Shown here piece after piece: positions 15,167-24,923 of a DNA stretch of 64,000 bases. The stretch is from Polynucleobacter necessarius (lineage in GTDB: Bacteria > Pseudomonadota > Gammaproteobacteria > Burkholderiales > Burkholderiaceae), in NCBI GenBank assembly GCA_900095165.1, contig LT606947.1, forward strand, positions 1,527,518 through 1,591,517, read 5' to 3'. The notes under the pieces are model-generated. The model had not been told where the DNA came from, did not search any database, and saw nothing but the letters and a program-made list of their open reading frames with translations. The translations under genes and the position numbers were made by a program. Position 1 is the first letter of the stretch. Each line of letters begins with the position of its first letter.

Positions 15167-17845
15167 GTGGCAACTAAAGCAACTACCAAAAAAAGCAGCT
15201 CAAAGACTTCAACCGTGGATCACCCTAAAGCGCTGATCATTGCGGAGAAACCTTCCGTTGCAAATGACATTGCCAAAGCCCTTGGCGGCTTCACTAAATA
15301 TGAGGACTATTTTGAGAGCGATGACTTTGTTATCTCTTCTGCTGTTGGCCATCTATTAGAAATCGCCGCTCCCGAAGAATTTGATGTCAAGCGTGGCAAG
15401 TGGTCATTTGCGAATCTTCCGGTTGTGCCACCCTATTTTGATTTGCGTCCGATCACTAAAACCGAATCACGACTTAAGGTCTTGCAAAAGCTCATTAAAC
15501 GCAAAGACATTAACGAACTCATTAATGCATGTGACGCGGGTCGCGAAGGCGAGCTGATTTTCCGTTTGATTGCACAGCACGCAAAAGCACCCCAAGCGAT
15601 CAAGCGACTTTGGTTGCAATCGATGACACCTGCCGCTATTCGTGATGGCTTTGCTTCTCTGCGTAGCGATAGCGACATGCAGCCGCTAGCAGATGCAGCG
15701 CGCTGCCGCTCTGAAGCGGACTGGCTGGTTGGCATCAACGGCACTCGCGCTATGACTGCGTTCAACAGTAAGAGTGGTGGATTCTTTTTAACGACCGTTG
15801 GTCGAGTACAGACGCCAACACTATCTATCGTCGTTGAACGTGAAGAACTCATTCGCAAATTTATTTCGAAAGATTATTGGGAAGTGAAAGCGGAGTTTAT
15901 TGCGGCAGCTGGCGTGTATGAAGGCCGCTGGTTTGATCCGAAGTTTAAAAAAGATGTAGCTGCACCTGATGCGCGCGAGAATCGCCTCTGGAGCGAAGCG
16001 GCAGCACAAAGCATTGTTGCAGCCTGTCGTGACAAAAAGGCGAGCGTTACAGAAGAGGCAAAACCAGCCACTCAACTAGCGCCGCAACTATTTGACCTAA
16101 CTAGCTTGCAACGCGAAGCCAATGCACGCTTTGGCTTCTCCGCCAAAAATACTTTGGGTTTAACTCAGGCGCTTTACGAGCGTCACAAGGTGCTTACTTA
16201 TCCACGTACTGATGCGAAAGCGTTGCCTGAAGATTATCTGGATACTGTGAAGCAGACCATGGAAAACTTGGCTGAGCACTCACAAGAATATCGATCCTTC
16301 GCCAAGCAAATTTTGCAAGGCGATCCTAAAGACCCCAAGACTAAAGCAGGGTATGGCTGGATCAAACCAAACAAACGTATTTTTGATAACTCAAAAATAT
16401 CTGATCACTTTGCAATCATCCCCACCTTAGAGTCGCCAAAGAGCCTCAGTGAGCCGGAGCAAAAGCTGTATGACTTAGTTGTGCGTCGCTTCTTGGCGGT
16501 GTTTTATCCCGCAGCAGAATTTTGCGTTACTACCCGCATCACAGAAGCATCGGGACACCACTTCAAAACCGAAGGTCGCGTACTGGTCACGCCAGGTTGG
16601 CTAACCGTGTATGGCCGATCGAATCAGGCAGATGACGAGTTGGTGGCGGTACAAGAGGGCGAAACCGTTCAAACCGAATCTATCTCAGCAATTCCATTAA
16701 AAACTAAACCGCCAGCTCACTACACCGAGGCAACTTTATTATCGGCGATGGAAAGCGCAGGCAAGTGTGTGGATGATGATGAGATGCGTGAAGCCATGGC
16801 TGAAAAAGGTCTGGGTACGCCGGCAACACGTGCAGCCATTATTGAAGGCCTGCTAGCAGAAAAGTATATAGTCCGTGAAGCACGTGAACTCATTCCCACA
16901 GCCAAAGCATTCCAATTAATGACGCTGTTACGCGGCTTGGATGTGGAAGAATTAACACGGCCCGATCTCACCGGTAACTGGGAAAATAAGCTCTCCCTGA
17001 TTGAGCGCGGCGAAATGAATCGCGACACCTTCATGCAAGAAATTGCCCAGATGACGCAACGCATCGTCAAGCGTGCAAAAGAATATGACAGCGATACGAT
17101 TCCTGGTGACTATGCCACTATGACTACACCGTGCCCGCACTGTAAGGGCGCAGTTAAAGAAAACTATCGCCGCTTTGCGTGCGAGAAGTGCGGCTTTACG
17201 ATTAGCAAAACTCCAGGTGGGCGTGCATTTGAATATCCTGAAGCGGAAGAATTGCTTCGTGAGAAAACGATTGGACCGCTACAGGGATTCCGCAGCAAAA
17301 TGGGCAGGCCATTTGCGGCAATTATCAAGTTAAACGAAATTCCTGAAGATGATAAGGATTATCCAAATGCAGGCTTCAAGCTTGAATTTGATTTTGGCAA
17401 CACTCAAGAAGATGAATCCGAGGCAATCGACTTCACTGGCCGCCAGTCTTTAGGCGTTTGTCCAAAATGTTCTGGCGCGGTATATGAAGATGGCATGCGC
17501 TATTTGTGCGAAAGAAATACTGGGCCAGATAAATCATGTGATTTCAAAACAGGTAAGGTTGTTTTGCAACAAGAGATTTCTGCTGAGCAAGTTCAAAAAT
17601 TGCTCACTGAAGACAAAACCGATTTGCTGACCAATTTCAAATCAAACCGTACTGGTCGTGGCTTTAAAGCCTATCTTGCTTTAGGTGCAGATGGCAAAAT
17701 TGGTTTTGAGTTTGAGGCAAAAGCACCCAAAGCTGGTGCTGCTGCTAAAGCGCCAGCGAAAAAGCGGGCGGGCGCCAGTGCGGCCACTAAGTCTGCAGCA
17801 AAACCTAAGCGCGCCAGCAAAGAAAAGTCGTCCTCAAGCACTTGA
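15167..17845 (+). CDS. topB: DNA topoisomerase III
   Basis: Type IA topoisomerase (892 aa) that decatenates and relaxes DNA. Domain order is a Toprim domain (residues 20-165: LIIAEKPSVANDIAKALGG, then INACDAGREGELIFRLI) and the type IA core with the active-site Tyr in YPRTDAKALPEDYL. The C-terminal part has cysteine-rich zinc elements (CPHCKGAVKENYRRFACEKC and CPKCSGAVYEDGMRYLCE) and ends in a Lys/Ala-rich tail. The GTG start at 15167 is used; the first 20 residues are a low-complexity Lys/Thr/Ser stretch, so a later start is possible. The 3' 175 bases overlap, antisense, the end of the MnmC-like gene. The 206-base gap upstream holds nothing I recognise. Confidence 0.93.
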   Translation: MATKATTKKSSSKTSTVDHPKALIIAEKPSVANDIAKALGGFTKYEDYFESDDFVISSAVGHLLEIAAPEEFDVKRGKWSFANLPVVPPYFDLRPITKTESRLKVLQKLIKRKDINELINACDAGREGELIFRLIAQHAKAPQAIKRLWLQSMTPAAIRDGFASLRSDSDMQPLADAARCRSEADWLVGINGTRAMTAFNSKSGGFFLTTVGRVQTPTLSIVVEREELIRKFISKDYWEVKAEFIAAAGVYEGRWFDPKFKKDVAAPDARENRLWSEAAAQSIVAACRDKKASVTEEAKPATQLAPQLFDLTSLQREANARFGFSAKNTLGLTQALYERHKVLTYPRTDAKALPEDYLDTVKQTMENLAEHSQEYRSFAKQILQGDPKDPKTKAGYGWIKPNKRIFDNSKISDHFAIIPTLESPKSLSEPEQKLYDLVVRRFLAVFYPAAEFCVTTRITEASGHHFKTEGRVLVTPGWLTVYGRSNQADDELVAVQEGETVQTESISAIPLKTKPPAHYTEATLLSAMESAGKCVDDDEMREAMAEKGLGTPATRAAIIEGLLAEKYIVREARELIPTAKAFQLMTLLRGLDVEELTRPDLTGNWENKLSLIERGEMNRDTFMQEIAQMTQRIVKRAKEYDSDTIPGDYATMTTPCPHCKGAVKENYRRFACEKCGFTISKTPGGRAFEYPEAEELLREKTIGPLQGFRSKMGRPFAAIIKLNEIPEDDKDYPNAGFKLEFDFGNTQEDESEAIDFTGRQSLGVCPKCSGAVYEDGMRYLCERNTGPDKSCDFKTGKVVLQQEISAEQVQKLLTEDKTDLLTNFKSNRTGRGFKAYLALGADGKIGFEFEAKAPKAGAAAKAPAKKRAGASAATKSAAKPKRASKEKSSSST

Positions 17846-18906
17846 GCAGTAATGAGTTTGGCCGCTAAAGCCGACCATAGTGCGCCTCTTGAACCCAGGG
17901 CTGTTGCCAAAAATATCCCTGGACGTTGAGTCAGCGCGCCAATAATCGGCAAACGATCGCCAGCAACGCAACGAACACCTACAAAGCTTCCCAACTTTTG
18001 AAGCTGACTAAGCTCACCATGTTCGTAATTCAGCAAGCCTCTTGCCTGTTCGCGATTAAAGTCATCGCTTGCATTCCAGTCCTCAAGATCAGACTCCCCC
18101 TCATCAAAACTAGAGCCAACTATCCATTGATAACTTCCATCAGGTAATTTGTTGGCCGGCAAACAATAGCCATCGCCCGATATGGCTGTGCGAGGTAGCT
18201 TTGGTACCCACGAACTATGTTCATCAATAGAAAAAATGCTCAGCTGTCCGCGTACCGGCCTCAAGGGAAGTCGCACATCAATACTTGCGGCTAACTTTTT
18301 CGTTTCGAGGGCTGCCGCAATAATGACTTTGCCGGCAGTCATGATGGGCTTATCTTGAGGATCGATTAATTGCCAACCGGTATTTACTTTCTCCAGTCGA
18401 GCTACGGAAGTATTCCAGCAGCAAGTCAGTTTTGGATGGGGCGCCAATGCATCATTCGCTGCCTCAAACAAATTTAATGATGCGCCCCGCGAAAGCCAAA
18501 TACCATCTTGAGAAACTCCGCAAGCCTGGATTGCCTCATCTGCATCAAGTACTTGTGCCATACCTTGATTGAGATCGAGTGACTGCAGGTAGTTCGCAAC
18601 ATCATCGCGATTAAAAACTTTGTCTTTTTTATTTAGCTGAAAGATGCCGTGCCGATTCCAGGTCTTGCCCCAGCGAGCTTCAGCTAACAGAAAGGCAATG
18701 CGGGTTAGGCGCAATAAACGGAGAGCGCCGCGACCAACATGTGGATGAGCAATGGCGTAAGCGTGACTAGAGCATGCTGATGCAGGGTGTAGTGCTGAGT
18801 CAATAACGCAAACTGTTTGTCCGCACTCGAGCAGCTCACTGGCAATGCTGGAGCCTGCAATGCCTGCCCCAATCACCACGATTTCATGGTGCTGGGGTAA
18901 GGTCAT
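17671..18906 (-). CDS. FAD-dependent oxidoreductase, MnmC C-terminal domain type
   Basis: A 411-aa DadA/MnmC-like FAD enzyme. The N-terminal dinucleotide-binding motif is EIVVIGAGIAGSSIASELLE; the fold continues with HAYAIAHPHVGRGALRL and LRPVRGQLSIF, and near the end GSRGALWSALAAKLI and AALAPARF, which match the C-terminal oxidoreductase half of MnmC. In E. coli that half removes the carboxymethyl group from cmnm5s2U34 in tRNA, finishing work begun by MnmE and MnmG, both encoded in this window. The methyltransferase half of bifunctional MnmC is absent. The last about 57 codons run through topB in antisense; since AALAPARF falls there, the overlap belongs to the real protein. Confidence 0.75.
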   Translation of the reverse strand: MTLPQHHEIVVIGAGIAGSSIASELLECGQTVCVIDSALHPASACSSHAYAIAHPHVGRGALRLLRLTRIAFLLAEARWGKTWNRHGIFQLNKKDKVFNRDDVANYLQSLDLNQGMAQVLDADEAIQACGVSQDGIWLSRGASLNLFEAANDALAPHPKLTCCWNTSVARLEKVNTGWQLIDPQDKPIMTAGKVIIAAALETKKLAASIDVRLPLRPVRGQLSIFSIDEHSSWVPKLPRTAISGDGYCLPANKLPDGSYQWIVGSSFDEGESDLEDWNASDDFNREQARGLLNYEHGELSQLQKLGSFVGVRCVAGDRLPIIGALTQRPGIFLATALGSRGALWSALAAKLITAQVLEDDFSLLARLGFAADLVAALAPARFFAGALAAAPALGAFASNSKPILPSAPKAR

Positions 18907-18953
18907 TTTATAAAAATGTTCTTGAAAAGGCTTCTTAAATTTCTAGGGAATGC

Positions 18954-20801
18954 CTAGGCGTTCAAGCGCTTCTCAATTTTGCTACGAACTTCGATTAACT
19001 CTTTAGGCAAACGCTCACCTAAATGCTCAAACAATTCTGAATGGAGCTTGAGTTCGCTCTTCCAGTCATCAACAGCAACAGTAATGGCTTTTTCAAACTT
19101 GTCTACCGAGTAATCAAGGCCATTCCAATGCATATCAGCATGCTCTGGGCAAATACCAAATACAGTTTCTTTGCCTTTAGCTGTACCTTCGGCACGGCCC
19201 AAGATCCAAGAAAGCACACGCATGTTTTCACCAAAACCAGGCCATATAAACTTGCCGTTTTCATCTTTGCGGAACCAGTTCACACAATAGATCTTTGGCA
19301 GTACGGCGTCTTCAGTGGCAAGCTTGCTGCCAATGTTTAACCAGTGCTGGAAGTAATCGCTCATGTTGTATCCCGCAAATGCAATCATTGCAAAAGGATC
19401 GCGACGAACAACGCCAACTTGACCAGTAATGGCGGCAGTGGTTTCAGAGCCCATTGTTGCAGCCATGTAAACACCTTCTACCCAGTCACGCGCTTCGCTT
19501 ACCAATGGAACTGTGTTTGAGCGACGACCACCAAATAAGAATGCATCAATCGCTACACCCTCAGGGTTATCCCAATTAGGATCCACTGCAGGGTTGTTAG
19601 TAGCGGCTACAGTGAAACGTGAATTTGGGTGTGCAGCTTTGCGACCAGCGGCGCCATCAGCAGGAGTCCAGTCCTTGCCCTGCCAATCAATTAAATGTGC
19701 TGGGGGTGTATCAGTTAAGCCTTCCCACCAAACATCACCATCGTCAGTTAAACCAACGTTAGTAAAGATCACATCTTGGTTTAATGAATCTAGACAGTTT
19801 GGATTGGTTTGTCGGTTTGTTCCTGGAGCAACACCAAAGTAACCAGATTCTGGATTAATCGCAAACAAACGTGTCTTACCCGTAACGGGGTCTTTGCGTG
19901 GCTTAATCCATGCAATGTCATCACCAACTGTAGTGACCTTCCAGCCTTCGAAACCCTTAGGAGGAATCATCATAGAGAAGTTGGTTTTTCCGCAAGCAGA
20001 TGGGAACGCAGCGGCGATATGGTATTTCTTGCCCTCTGGTGAAGTCACGCCCAAGATCAACATGTGCTCAGCTAACCAACCTTGATCGCGCCCCATATTG
20101 GATGCAATACGCAAAGCAAAACATTTTTTACCTAGCAATGCATTGCCGCCGTAACCAGATCCGAAAGACCAAATCTCACGAGTTTCTGGGTAGTGCACGA
20201 TGTACTTGTTTTTATTGTTAGGCCAAGCAACGTCTTTTTCACCAGCAGCCAAAGGCTTGCCAACTGTATGTATACAAGGAACGAATTCACCATTAGTGCC
20301 AAGCTGATCAATCACCGCTTTGCCCATACGAGTCATCAGGCGCATATTGATTGCAACATATGGGCTATCAGAAAGCTCAACACCAATGTGCGCGATTGGG
20401 GAGCCAATTGGGCCCATTGAGAATGGCACCACGTACATTGTTCTGCCGCGCATACAACCATCGAACAATGACTGGAGAGTGGCGCGCATTTCGCTTGGTT
20501 CTACCCAGTTATTGGTTGGGCCAGCATCTTCCTTTTTTGCGGAACAAATAAAAGTACGGTCCTCAACACGTGCTACGTCATTGGGATCTGACAATGCCAA
20601 AAAGGCGTTTTTGCGCTTAGCCGGGTTGAGGCGCTTGAATACACCTGCATTTACCAGCAGCTCACAAAATTCATCGTATTCGGATTGGGAACCATCGCAC
20701 CAGCGAATATTGTCTGGTTTAGTTAAAGCGGCCACATCTGCAACCCATTGAATCAATTTTTGATTTTTTACGTACTCAGGTGCATTGGTATTGATAGTCA
20801 T
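18954..20801 (-). CDS. pckG: Phosphoenolpyruvate carboxykinase (GTP)
   Basis: Converts oxaloacetate and GTP to phosphoenolpyruvate, the entry to gluconeogenesis from organic acids (615 aa). It carries the kinase P-loop [13 protein letters not shown], the GDDIAW metal-binding segment, and [12 protein letters not shown], all diagnostic of the GTP-dependent enzyme. The ATG at 20801 is chosen because AGGA lies 6 bases before it; an upstream ATG at 20834 lacks this. It stands alone between the MnmC-like gene and mnmE. Its presence fits an organism that grows on carboxylic acids. Confidence 0.95.
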   Translation of the reverse strand: MTINTNAPEYVKNQKLIQWVADVAALTKPDNIRWCDGSQSEYDEFCELLVNAGVFKRLNPAKRKNAFLALSDPNDVARVEDRTFICSAKKEDAGPTNNWVEPSEMRATLQSLFDGCMRGRTMYVVPFSMGPIGSPIAHIGVELSDSPYVAINMRLMTRMGKAVIDQLGTNGEFVPCIHTVGKPLAAGEKDVAWPNNKNKYIVHYPETREIWSFGSGYGGNALLGKKCFALRIASNMGRDQGWLAEHMLILGVTSPEGKKYHIAAAFPSACGKTNFSMMIPPKGFEGWKVTTVGDDIAWIKPRKDPVTGKTRLFAINPESGYFGVAPGTNRQTNPNCLDSLNQDVIFTNVGLTDDGDVWWEGLTDTPPAHLIDWQGKDWTPADGAAGRKAAHPNSRFTVAATNNPAVDPNWDNPEGVAIDAFLFGGRRSNTVPLVSEARDWVEGVYMAATMGSETTAAITGQVGVVRRDPFAMIAFAGYNMSDYFQHWLNIGSKLATEDAVLPKIYCVNWFRKDENGKFIWPGFGENMRVLSWILGRAEGTAKGKETVFGICPEHADMHWNGLDYSVDKFEKAITVAVDDWKSELKLHSELFEHLGERLPKELIEVRSKIEKRLNA

Positions 20802-20890
20802 GAGAGTCCTATGAAATGTAATATTTTTGATCACATTATTCTAACATTTTGGACATATTTATAAGGCCTGCCCCACCAAGAGCAAACTCT

Positions 20891-22273
20891 TTACTTGCCA
20901 ATACAAAATTGGCTAAATATCTTGCCCAAAAGGTCGTCGGGGAGTAGCTTTCCAGTAATGCGCCCGAGCTGATCTTGTGCCAAACGTAGCTCTTCAGCAA
21001 ATAACTCAAGTGATATGTTTCCATCTGCTGCGAATTGTTGAGATTTCTCTAAATGGGTTGCAGCCCTGTCTAGACAATCCAAATGTCGTCTACGCGCTAA
21101 GATTGCGCCCTCTTGAGTGCCGCCCCAACCCACGGACTCTAAAATTTTCTGTTTTAAGGCCTCGATACCGGCACCCGTCTTCGCTGAAATCAGCAGGCGG
21201 GGATTTCCGCCTTGGTTTAACGTTGATTCACCCAATAAATCTGATTTATTGTGGACCTCTAAAACGGGGCACTTAGGTGGGATTGCCTGCAAAATTTGAG
21301 CCTTCAGCGCTGAGGCTTCAGCGCTATTACTTGTATCAGTAGAACTTGGGTCTTGAAGAAATATAACCAGGTCGGCAACCCGAACAGCCTCCCAAGATCT
21401 TTCAATACCTTTTGCCTCAACCAGATCGCCGGTCTCGCGCAAGCCAGCGGTATCAATGATGTGCATAGGCACCCCATTAATGGTGATGCTCTCCTTAATC
21501 CGATCCCTTGTAGTTCCGGCGATAGGCGTAACAATGGCCACCTCTTCACCGGCAAGGCGATTAAGCAGAGAACTCTTTCCAACATTGGGGGCACCAGCCA
21601 AAACCAGCTGGATGCCGTCACGCAAAATTTTTCCTTGTTTTGCACCTTCACGAAGTGCGTGCAAGCTTTTCATCACCGCACCGAGGCGCTCGCGAGCCTG
21701 GGCATTTTCCAAAAACTCAATCTCTTCTTCAGGAAAGTCTAGAGTGGATTCAACCAGAATGCGCAATTGGGTAATTTCTTCGATCAAACCATTAATATCA
21801 TTTGAGAAGGCCCCCTGCAATGAGCGTGCCGCTCCGCGAACCGCCGCTTCACTTTGAGCATCAATCAAATCTGCAATAGCTTCTGCTTGGGCTAAGTCGA
21901 TTTTGTTGTTGAGATACGCGCGCAAAGAAAATTCGCCCGGCTCAGCAATGACTAGACCCCGATCTTTTCCAAGCTCAAGGCAGCGCTTCATAACCAACTC
22001 TAAAAGCTGTGGCCCACCATGACATTGCAGCTCTAGTACATCTTCGCCAGTAAAAGACGCTGGGGCGGCAAAGTAAATGGCAATGAGCTGGTCTATCGAC
22101 TCGCCTTGCGCATCACGCAGTGTCAGCAAGTTGGCCTGACGGGGTGGGAGCGGTCTCTGAAATAAAGCCTCTGATAACGGCAAAAGCCGAGGCCCACTTA
22201 TGCGAATGACGCCAACACCGGCCTTGCCTGCTGCGGTGGCAACCGCAATGATGGGTAACTTTCTAGCCATCAT
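20891..22273 (-). CDS. mnmE: tRNA modification GTPase MnmE
   Basis: With MnmG it places the 5-carboxymethylaminomethyl group on wobble uridine 34 of some tRNAs. The N-terminal folate-binding domain (1-120: PIIAVATAAGKAGVGVIRISG) is followed by a helical domain, an inserted G domain (GAPNVGKSSLLNRL, the DTAGLRET switch and NKSD) and the C-terminal CIGK, whose Cys is conserved. A GGAG lies 8 bases before the ATG at 22273; that start gives 460 aa, near the normal 454. A GTG three codons earlier is less likely. It follows yidC with a 39-base gap in the usual rpmH-rnpA-yidD-yidC-mnmE order. Confidence 0.95.
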   Translation of the reverse strand: MMARKLPIIAVATAAGKAGVGVIRISGPRLLPLSEALFQRPLPPRQANLLTLRDAQGESIDQLIAIYFAAPASFTGEDVLELQCHGGPQLLELVMKRCLELGKDRGLVIAEPGEFSLRAYLNNKIDLAQAEAIADLIDAQSEAAVRGAARSLQGAFSNDINGLIEEITQLRILVESTLDFPEEEIEFLENAQARERLGAVMKSLHALREGAKQGKILRDGIQLVLAGAPNVGKSSLLNRLAGEEVAIVTPIAGTTRDRIKESITINGVPMHIIDTAGLRETGDLVEAKGIERSWEAVRVADLVIFLQDPSSTDTSNSAEASALKAQILQAIPPKCPVLEVHNKSDLLGESTLNQGGNPRLLISAKTGAGIEALKQKILESVGWGGTQEGAILARRRHLDCLDRAATHLEKSQQFAADGNISLELFAEELRLAQDQLGRITGKLLPDDLLGKIFSQFCIGK

Positions 22274-22312
22274 TGCGGGCACTCCGTATTCATCTTTGAG
22301 CAGCTAAAAAAT

Positions 22313-23989
22313 TTATTTAGCCGGCTTCTTTCCAAACATTTGATTGATCTGCCATTGTTGAGCGATCGACAACAAGTTGTTTACTACCCAGTACAAAACC
22401 AAGCCAGCAGGGAAGAAGAAGAACATTACTGAGAACACTAACGGCATATACATCATCACCTTTGCCTGAATTGGATCTGGTGGCGTTGGGTTTAGTTTGG
22501 TTTGTACAAACATAGAAGCTGCCATGATGATTGGCAAAATGTAATATGGGTCCGGAACTGATAGGTCATGAATCCAACCAATCCATGGTGCATTGCGCAT
22601 TTCTACTGAAGACAATAGAACCCAGTACAAAGAAATAAATACTGGGATCTGAATGACCACTGGTAAGCAGCCGCCCAAAGGATTAATTTTTTCCTTGCGA
22701 TACATCTCCATCATCGCTTGATTTAATTTTTGTGGCTCACCTTTGTATCGCTCTTTCATAGCAATCAGGCACGGCTGAACTTTTTTCATGCGCGCCATTG
22801 ACTTATAGCTAGCAGCAGACAGCGGGAAGAACACCAGCTTAATTAAGATGGTCAGCAAGATGATTGACCAACCCCAGTTACCAACATAGGCGTGAATATT
22901 TTCCAGCAACCAGAAAATAGGTTTAGCAAGAATGGTAAGGTAACCGTAGTCTTTCAACAAAGCAAACCCTGGGGCAATTGTTTCTAAAACGCTTTCCTCT
23001 TGCGGACCAACAAACAATTTTGCTTTTTCAACAACCGTGGTTCCAGGCACAACTACGCCCAATGGGGTTTGCATGCCAATGCGATAAAGGTTGTTGTCAA
23101 TTCTGCCCGCATAGATATCTCGCGCCGTCTTGTCACCAGGGATCCAAGCACTCGCAAAGTAGTGTTGAACCATAGCAATCCAAGCTGGGTCTCCAGCCGG
23201 GACTTGCGTAGGAATGGTGATTTTGTTTTTATCAATTGCCGTGAATTCAAGCTTATTGAATTTTTCTTTTTCGGTGTAAGCAGCGGGACCGGTAAAAGTA
23301 CTTGCTGAGAACGCGCCATCAAATGGTCCAATTTTTTGCTCTTGTGAGGCGTCGCGCACGATCTCTGTGTAGAGAATTAGTGGCGCTGCGTTTGGATTGC
23401 CTTGTGTAACGCGATGTCCAACATCAACAACATAGCTACCAGGACTTAAGATAAATGTCTTCTCTAGTTTTACGCCGTTACGCTCACTAGCCAGAACAAT
23501 AAATGGCTTTCCAGATGCATCTTTACCAGATTGCACCAATTTAAATGCGCTGGTGTGGTTGGGTAGGTCATTGTTGCCCAAAGCAATCAAGCCAGAGCGT
23601 GCAAAATATTTATGGTTTGGCGCGTATTGAAATAATTCAACCGACTTCTTTTCTGCCGTCAGCTGCTTAGGTAGCTTCGCATCAATAATATTGGCGCCAT
23701 TCGCACTAATTTCTAAAACCAATACATCGTTTTGCAATACAAACTTTTCTGATGTTTCAATTGCACTAGCAACAATGATGGGCGCTTGGTTTGGCGCTGG
23801 CCTGCTGGGGTTTTGTACGGGCGACGGAATGTCTACTTTGCTTGCTTGTGCTTTGTCAGCCACAACCGCAGTATTTACAGGATTTCCACCAAACATCGAT
23901 GGCTTTCCTTCATGCACCTGCCAGTTGTTGTACAACATCAGGCCTGACATTGAGAACACTGCCCAAAGAATTGTTTTTTTAAAGTCCAT
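22313..23989 (-). CDS. yidC: Membrane protein insertase YidC
   Basis: Inner-membrane insertase that places proteins such as ATP synthase subunit c in the membrane, alone or with Sec. It has an N-terminal membrane anchor (TILWAVFSMSGLMLY), a large periplasmic beta domain (about 60-340), and the conserved five-helix C-terminal domain with GGCLPVVIQIPVFISLYWVL and the hydrophilic-groove Arg in the LVFFPLSAASYKSMARMKK region. The start at 23989 (MDFKKT) is typical, with AAGTGA about 6 bases upstream; an in-frame ATG two codons earlier is possible. 558 aa, normal for the family. Confidence 0.95.
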   Translation of the reverse strand: MDFKKTILWAVFSMSGLMLYNNWQVHEGKPSMFGGNPVNTAVVADKAQASKVDIPSPVQNPSRPAPNQAPIIVASAIETSEKFVLQNDVLVLEISANGANIIDAKLPKQLTAEKKSVELFQYAPNHKYFARSGLIALGNNDLPNHTSAFKLVQSGKDASGKPFIVLASERNGVKLEKTFILSPGSYVVDVGHRVTQGNPNAAPLILYTEIVRDASQEQKIGPFDGAFSASTFTGPAAYTEKEKFNKLEFTAIDKNKITIPTQVPAGDPAWIAMVQHYFASAWIPGDKTARDIYAGRIDNNLYRIGMQTPLGVVVPGTTVVEKAKLFVGPQEESVLETIAPGFALLKDYGYLTILAKPIFWLLENIHAYVGNWGWSIILLTILIKLVFFPLSAASYKSMARMKKVQPCLIAMKERYKGEPQKLNQAMMEMYRKEKINPLGGCLPVVIQIPVFISLYWVLLSSVEMRNAPWIGWIHDLSVPDPYYILPIIMAASMFVQTKLNPTPPDPIQAKVMMYMPLVFSVMFFFFPAGLVLYWVVNNLLSIAQQWQINQMFGKKPAK

Positions 23990-23999
23990 TTGCATTCAC

Positions 24000-24239
24000 T
24001 TAATGATGATGAGGTGTTGGTTTTACTGCGGGATCATGTCCGCCTTGTGACCATGGGTTGCAACGCAAAATACGCCACACCGTTAGCCTAAAACTTTTCA
24101 GAAATCCATAGTTCGCAAAACAGTCGCAAGCGTATTGGGAGCAAGTGGGCACAAATTTACAATGCATTCCCACAAAGGGGCTAAGCACTATTTGATACAG
24201 CCGTACTACTTTAATGGCCATAGCACTTAATAGGCTCAC
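24000..24239 (-). CDS. yidD: Membrane protein insertion efficiency factor YidD
   Basis: A 79-aa membrane-associated helper of YidC-dependent insertion. The family pattern is complete: KVVRLYQIVLSPFVG, CKFVPTCSQYA, RLTVWRILRCNPWSQGGHDP. It starts one base after the rnpA stop and ends 10 bases before yidC, in the classic operon. An HHH end (PTPHHH) is natural sequence, as in many YidD proteins. Confidence 0.95.
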   Translation of the reverse strand: MSLLSAMAIKVVRLYQIVLSPFVGMHCKFVPTCSQYACDCFANYGFLKSFRLTVWRILRCNPWSQGGHDPAVKPTPHHH

Positions 24240-24240
24240 G

Positions 24241-24558
24241 TTAAATTAGTCCCGCAATTTGTGTTCGCAGAATTTCTTTTTCTTTATTTCTGAGCCTGCC
24301 GCTGGTTTCGCGACCAATTGGTTTTTTGAGCTTCACCACAACATCGCTGTTGAGGCTCGTTGCCTGAGCGCCCCTAACCAACTCGCGAATCATGCGCTTT
24401 AATTGGTTGCGATCTACAGCACGCTTAGCTAGTTTTTTAGCTACCGCAATACCCAAATCCGGTTTCGCACCCAGCTCTGAAGACGCCAAATACAAACCCC
24501 AAGACAAGCTTGTCTTGGGGTTTGTATTTAGTAATTCAGAAATCCTTGCGCTATTCAA
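24241..24558 (-). CDS. rnpA: Ribonuclease P protein component
   Basis: The protein subunit of RNase P, which helps the catalytic RNA trim the 5' leader of tRNA precursors (105 aa). The signature LGIAVAKKLAKRAVDRNQLKRMIRE is intact, with its RNA-binding basic residues. The N-terminal part is unusual: codons 11-24 (NTNPKTSLSWGLY) are written by a perfect 42-bp palindrome (24488-24529), so the mRNA can form a 20-bp hairpin close to the start. The frame begins with a TTG at 24558, 8 bases past the rpmH stop, with no good ribosome binding site, so translation may be coupled to rpmH. Confidence 0.92.
   Translation of the reverse strand: MNSARISELLNTNPKTSLSWGLYLASSELGAKPDLGIAVAKKLAKRAVDRNQLKRMIRELVRGAQATSLNSDVVVKLKKPIGRETSGRLRNKEKEILRTQIAGLI
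24488..24529. repeat. Perfect 42-bp palindrome inside rnpA
   Basis: The arm 24488-24508 is followed at once by its exact reverse complement 24509-24529, 21 bases each with no spacer and no mismatch; the centre reads AAGACAAGCTTGTCTT. The next bases outward do not pair. It could extrude as a DNA cruciform about 400 bases from the dnaA start, and in rnpA mRNA it would fold into a long hairpin about 30 bases after the start codon. Confidence 0.95.
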
Positions 24559-24566
24559 CTGCTAAA

Positions 24567-24701
24567 TTAAACAGCTAGACGTTTGCGGCCTTTAGCGCGA
24601 CGTGCGTTTAATACTGCGCGCCCACTCTTGGTTTTCATGCGAATACGAAATCCGTGAGTGCGTTTGCGACGTGTTACTGAGGGTTGGTATGTTCTTTTCA
24701 T
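24567..24701 (-). CDS. rpmH: Large ribosomal subunit protein bL34
   Basis: A 44-aa basic ribosomal protein, [18 protein letters not shown] at the start and [12 protein letters not shown] at the end, matching L34 along its full length. It is the first gene of the minus-strand group rpmH, rnpA, yidD, yidC, mnmE and diverges from dnaA across a 222-base gap, the ancestral arrangement at bacterial origins. Confidence 0.97.
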
Positions 24702-24923
24702 GATTCATCCTGCAAAACCCCGTATTTTCCTTGTTGCGCGACAAAAGGTCAACCGCTACAGAAGAATATATAGGTATTTTTCTCTATTTCACTTCATTGA
24801 TTTTATTAAATCATTGTTTTTTATAGTTTTTTTTGGCTTATACACAAGTTATCCACAGGTTTTCCACGTTTTTCTGGCTTGTGGATAACTTTAGGGGATC
24901 GCTACAATGGATCCTCCAAAAAT
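24702..24923. promoter_or_regulatory. rpmH-dnaA divergent promoter region with DnaA boxes
   Basis: This AT-rich gap contains two perfect DnaA boxes, TTATCCACA at 24849-24857 and TGTGGATAA at 24880-24888, in opposite orientation and with a TTTCCAC partial box between them. Their closeness to the dnaA start suggests autoregulation of dnaA by DnaA; they may also belong to a bipartite origin with the larger cluster after dnaA. Confidence 0.75.
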
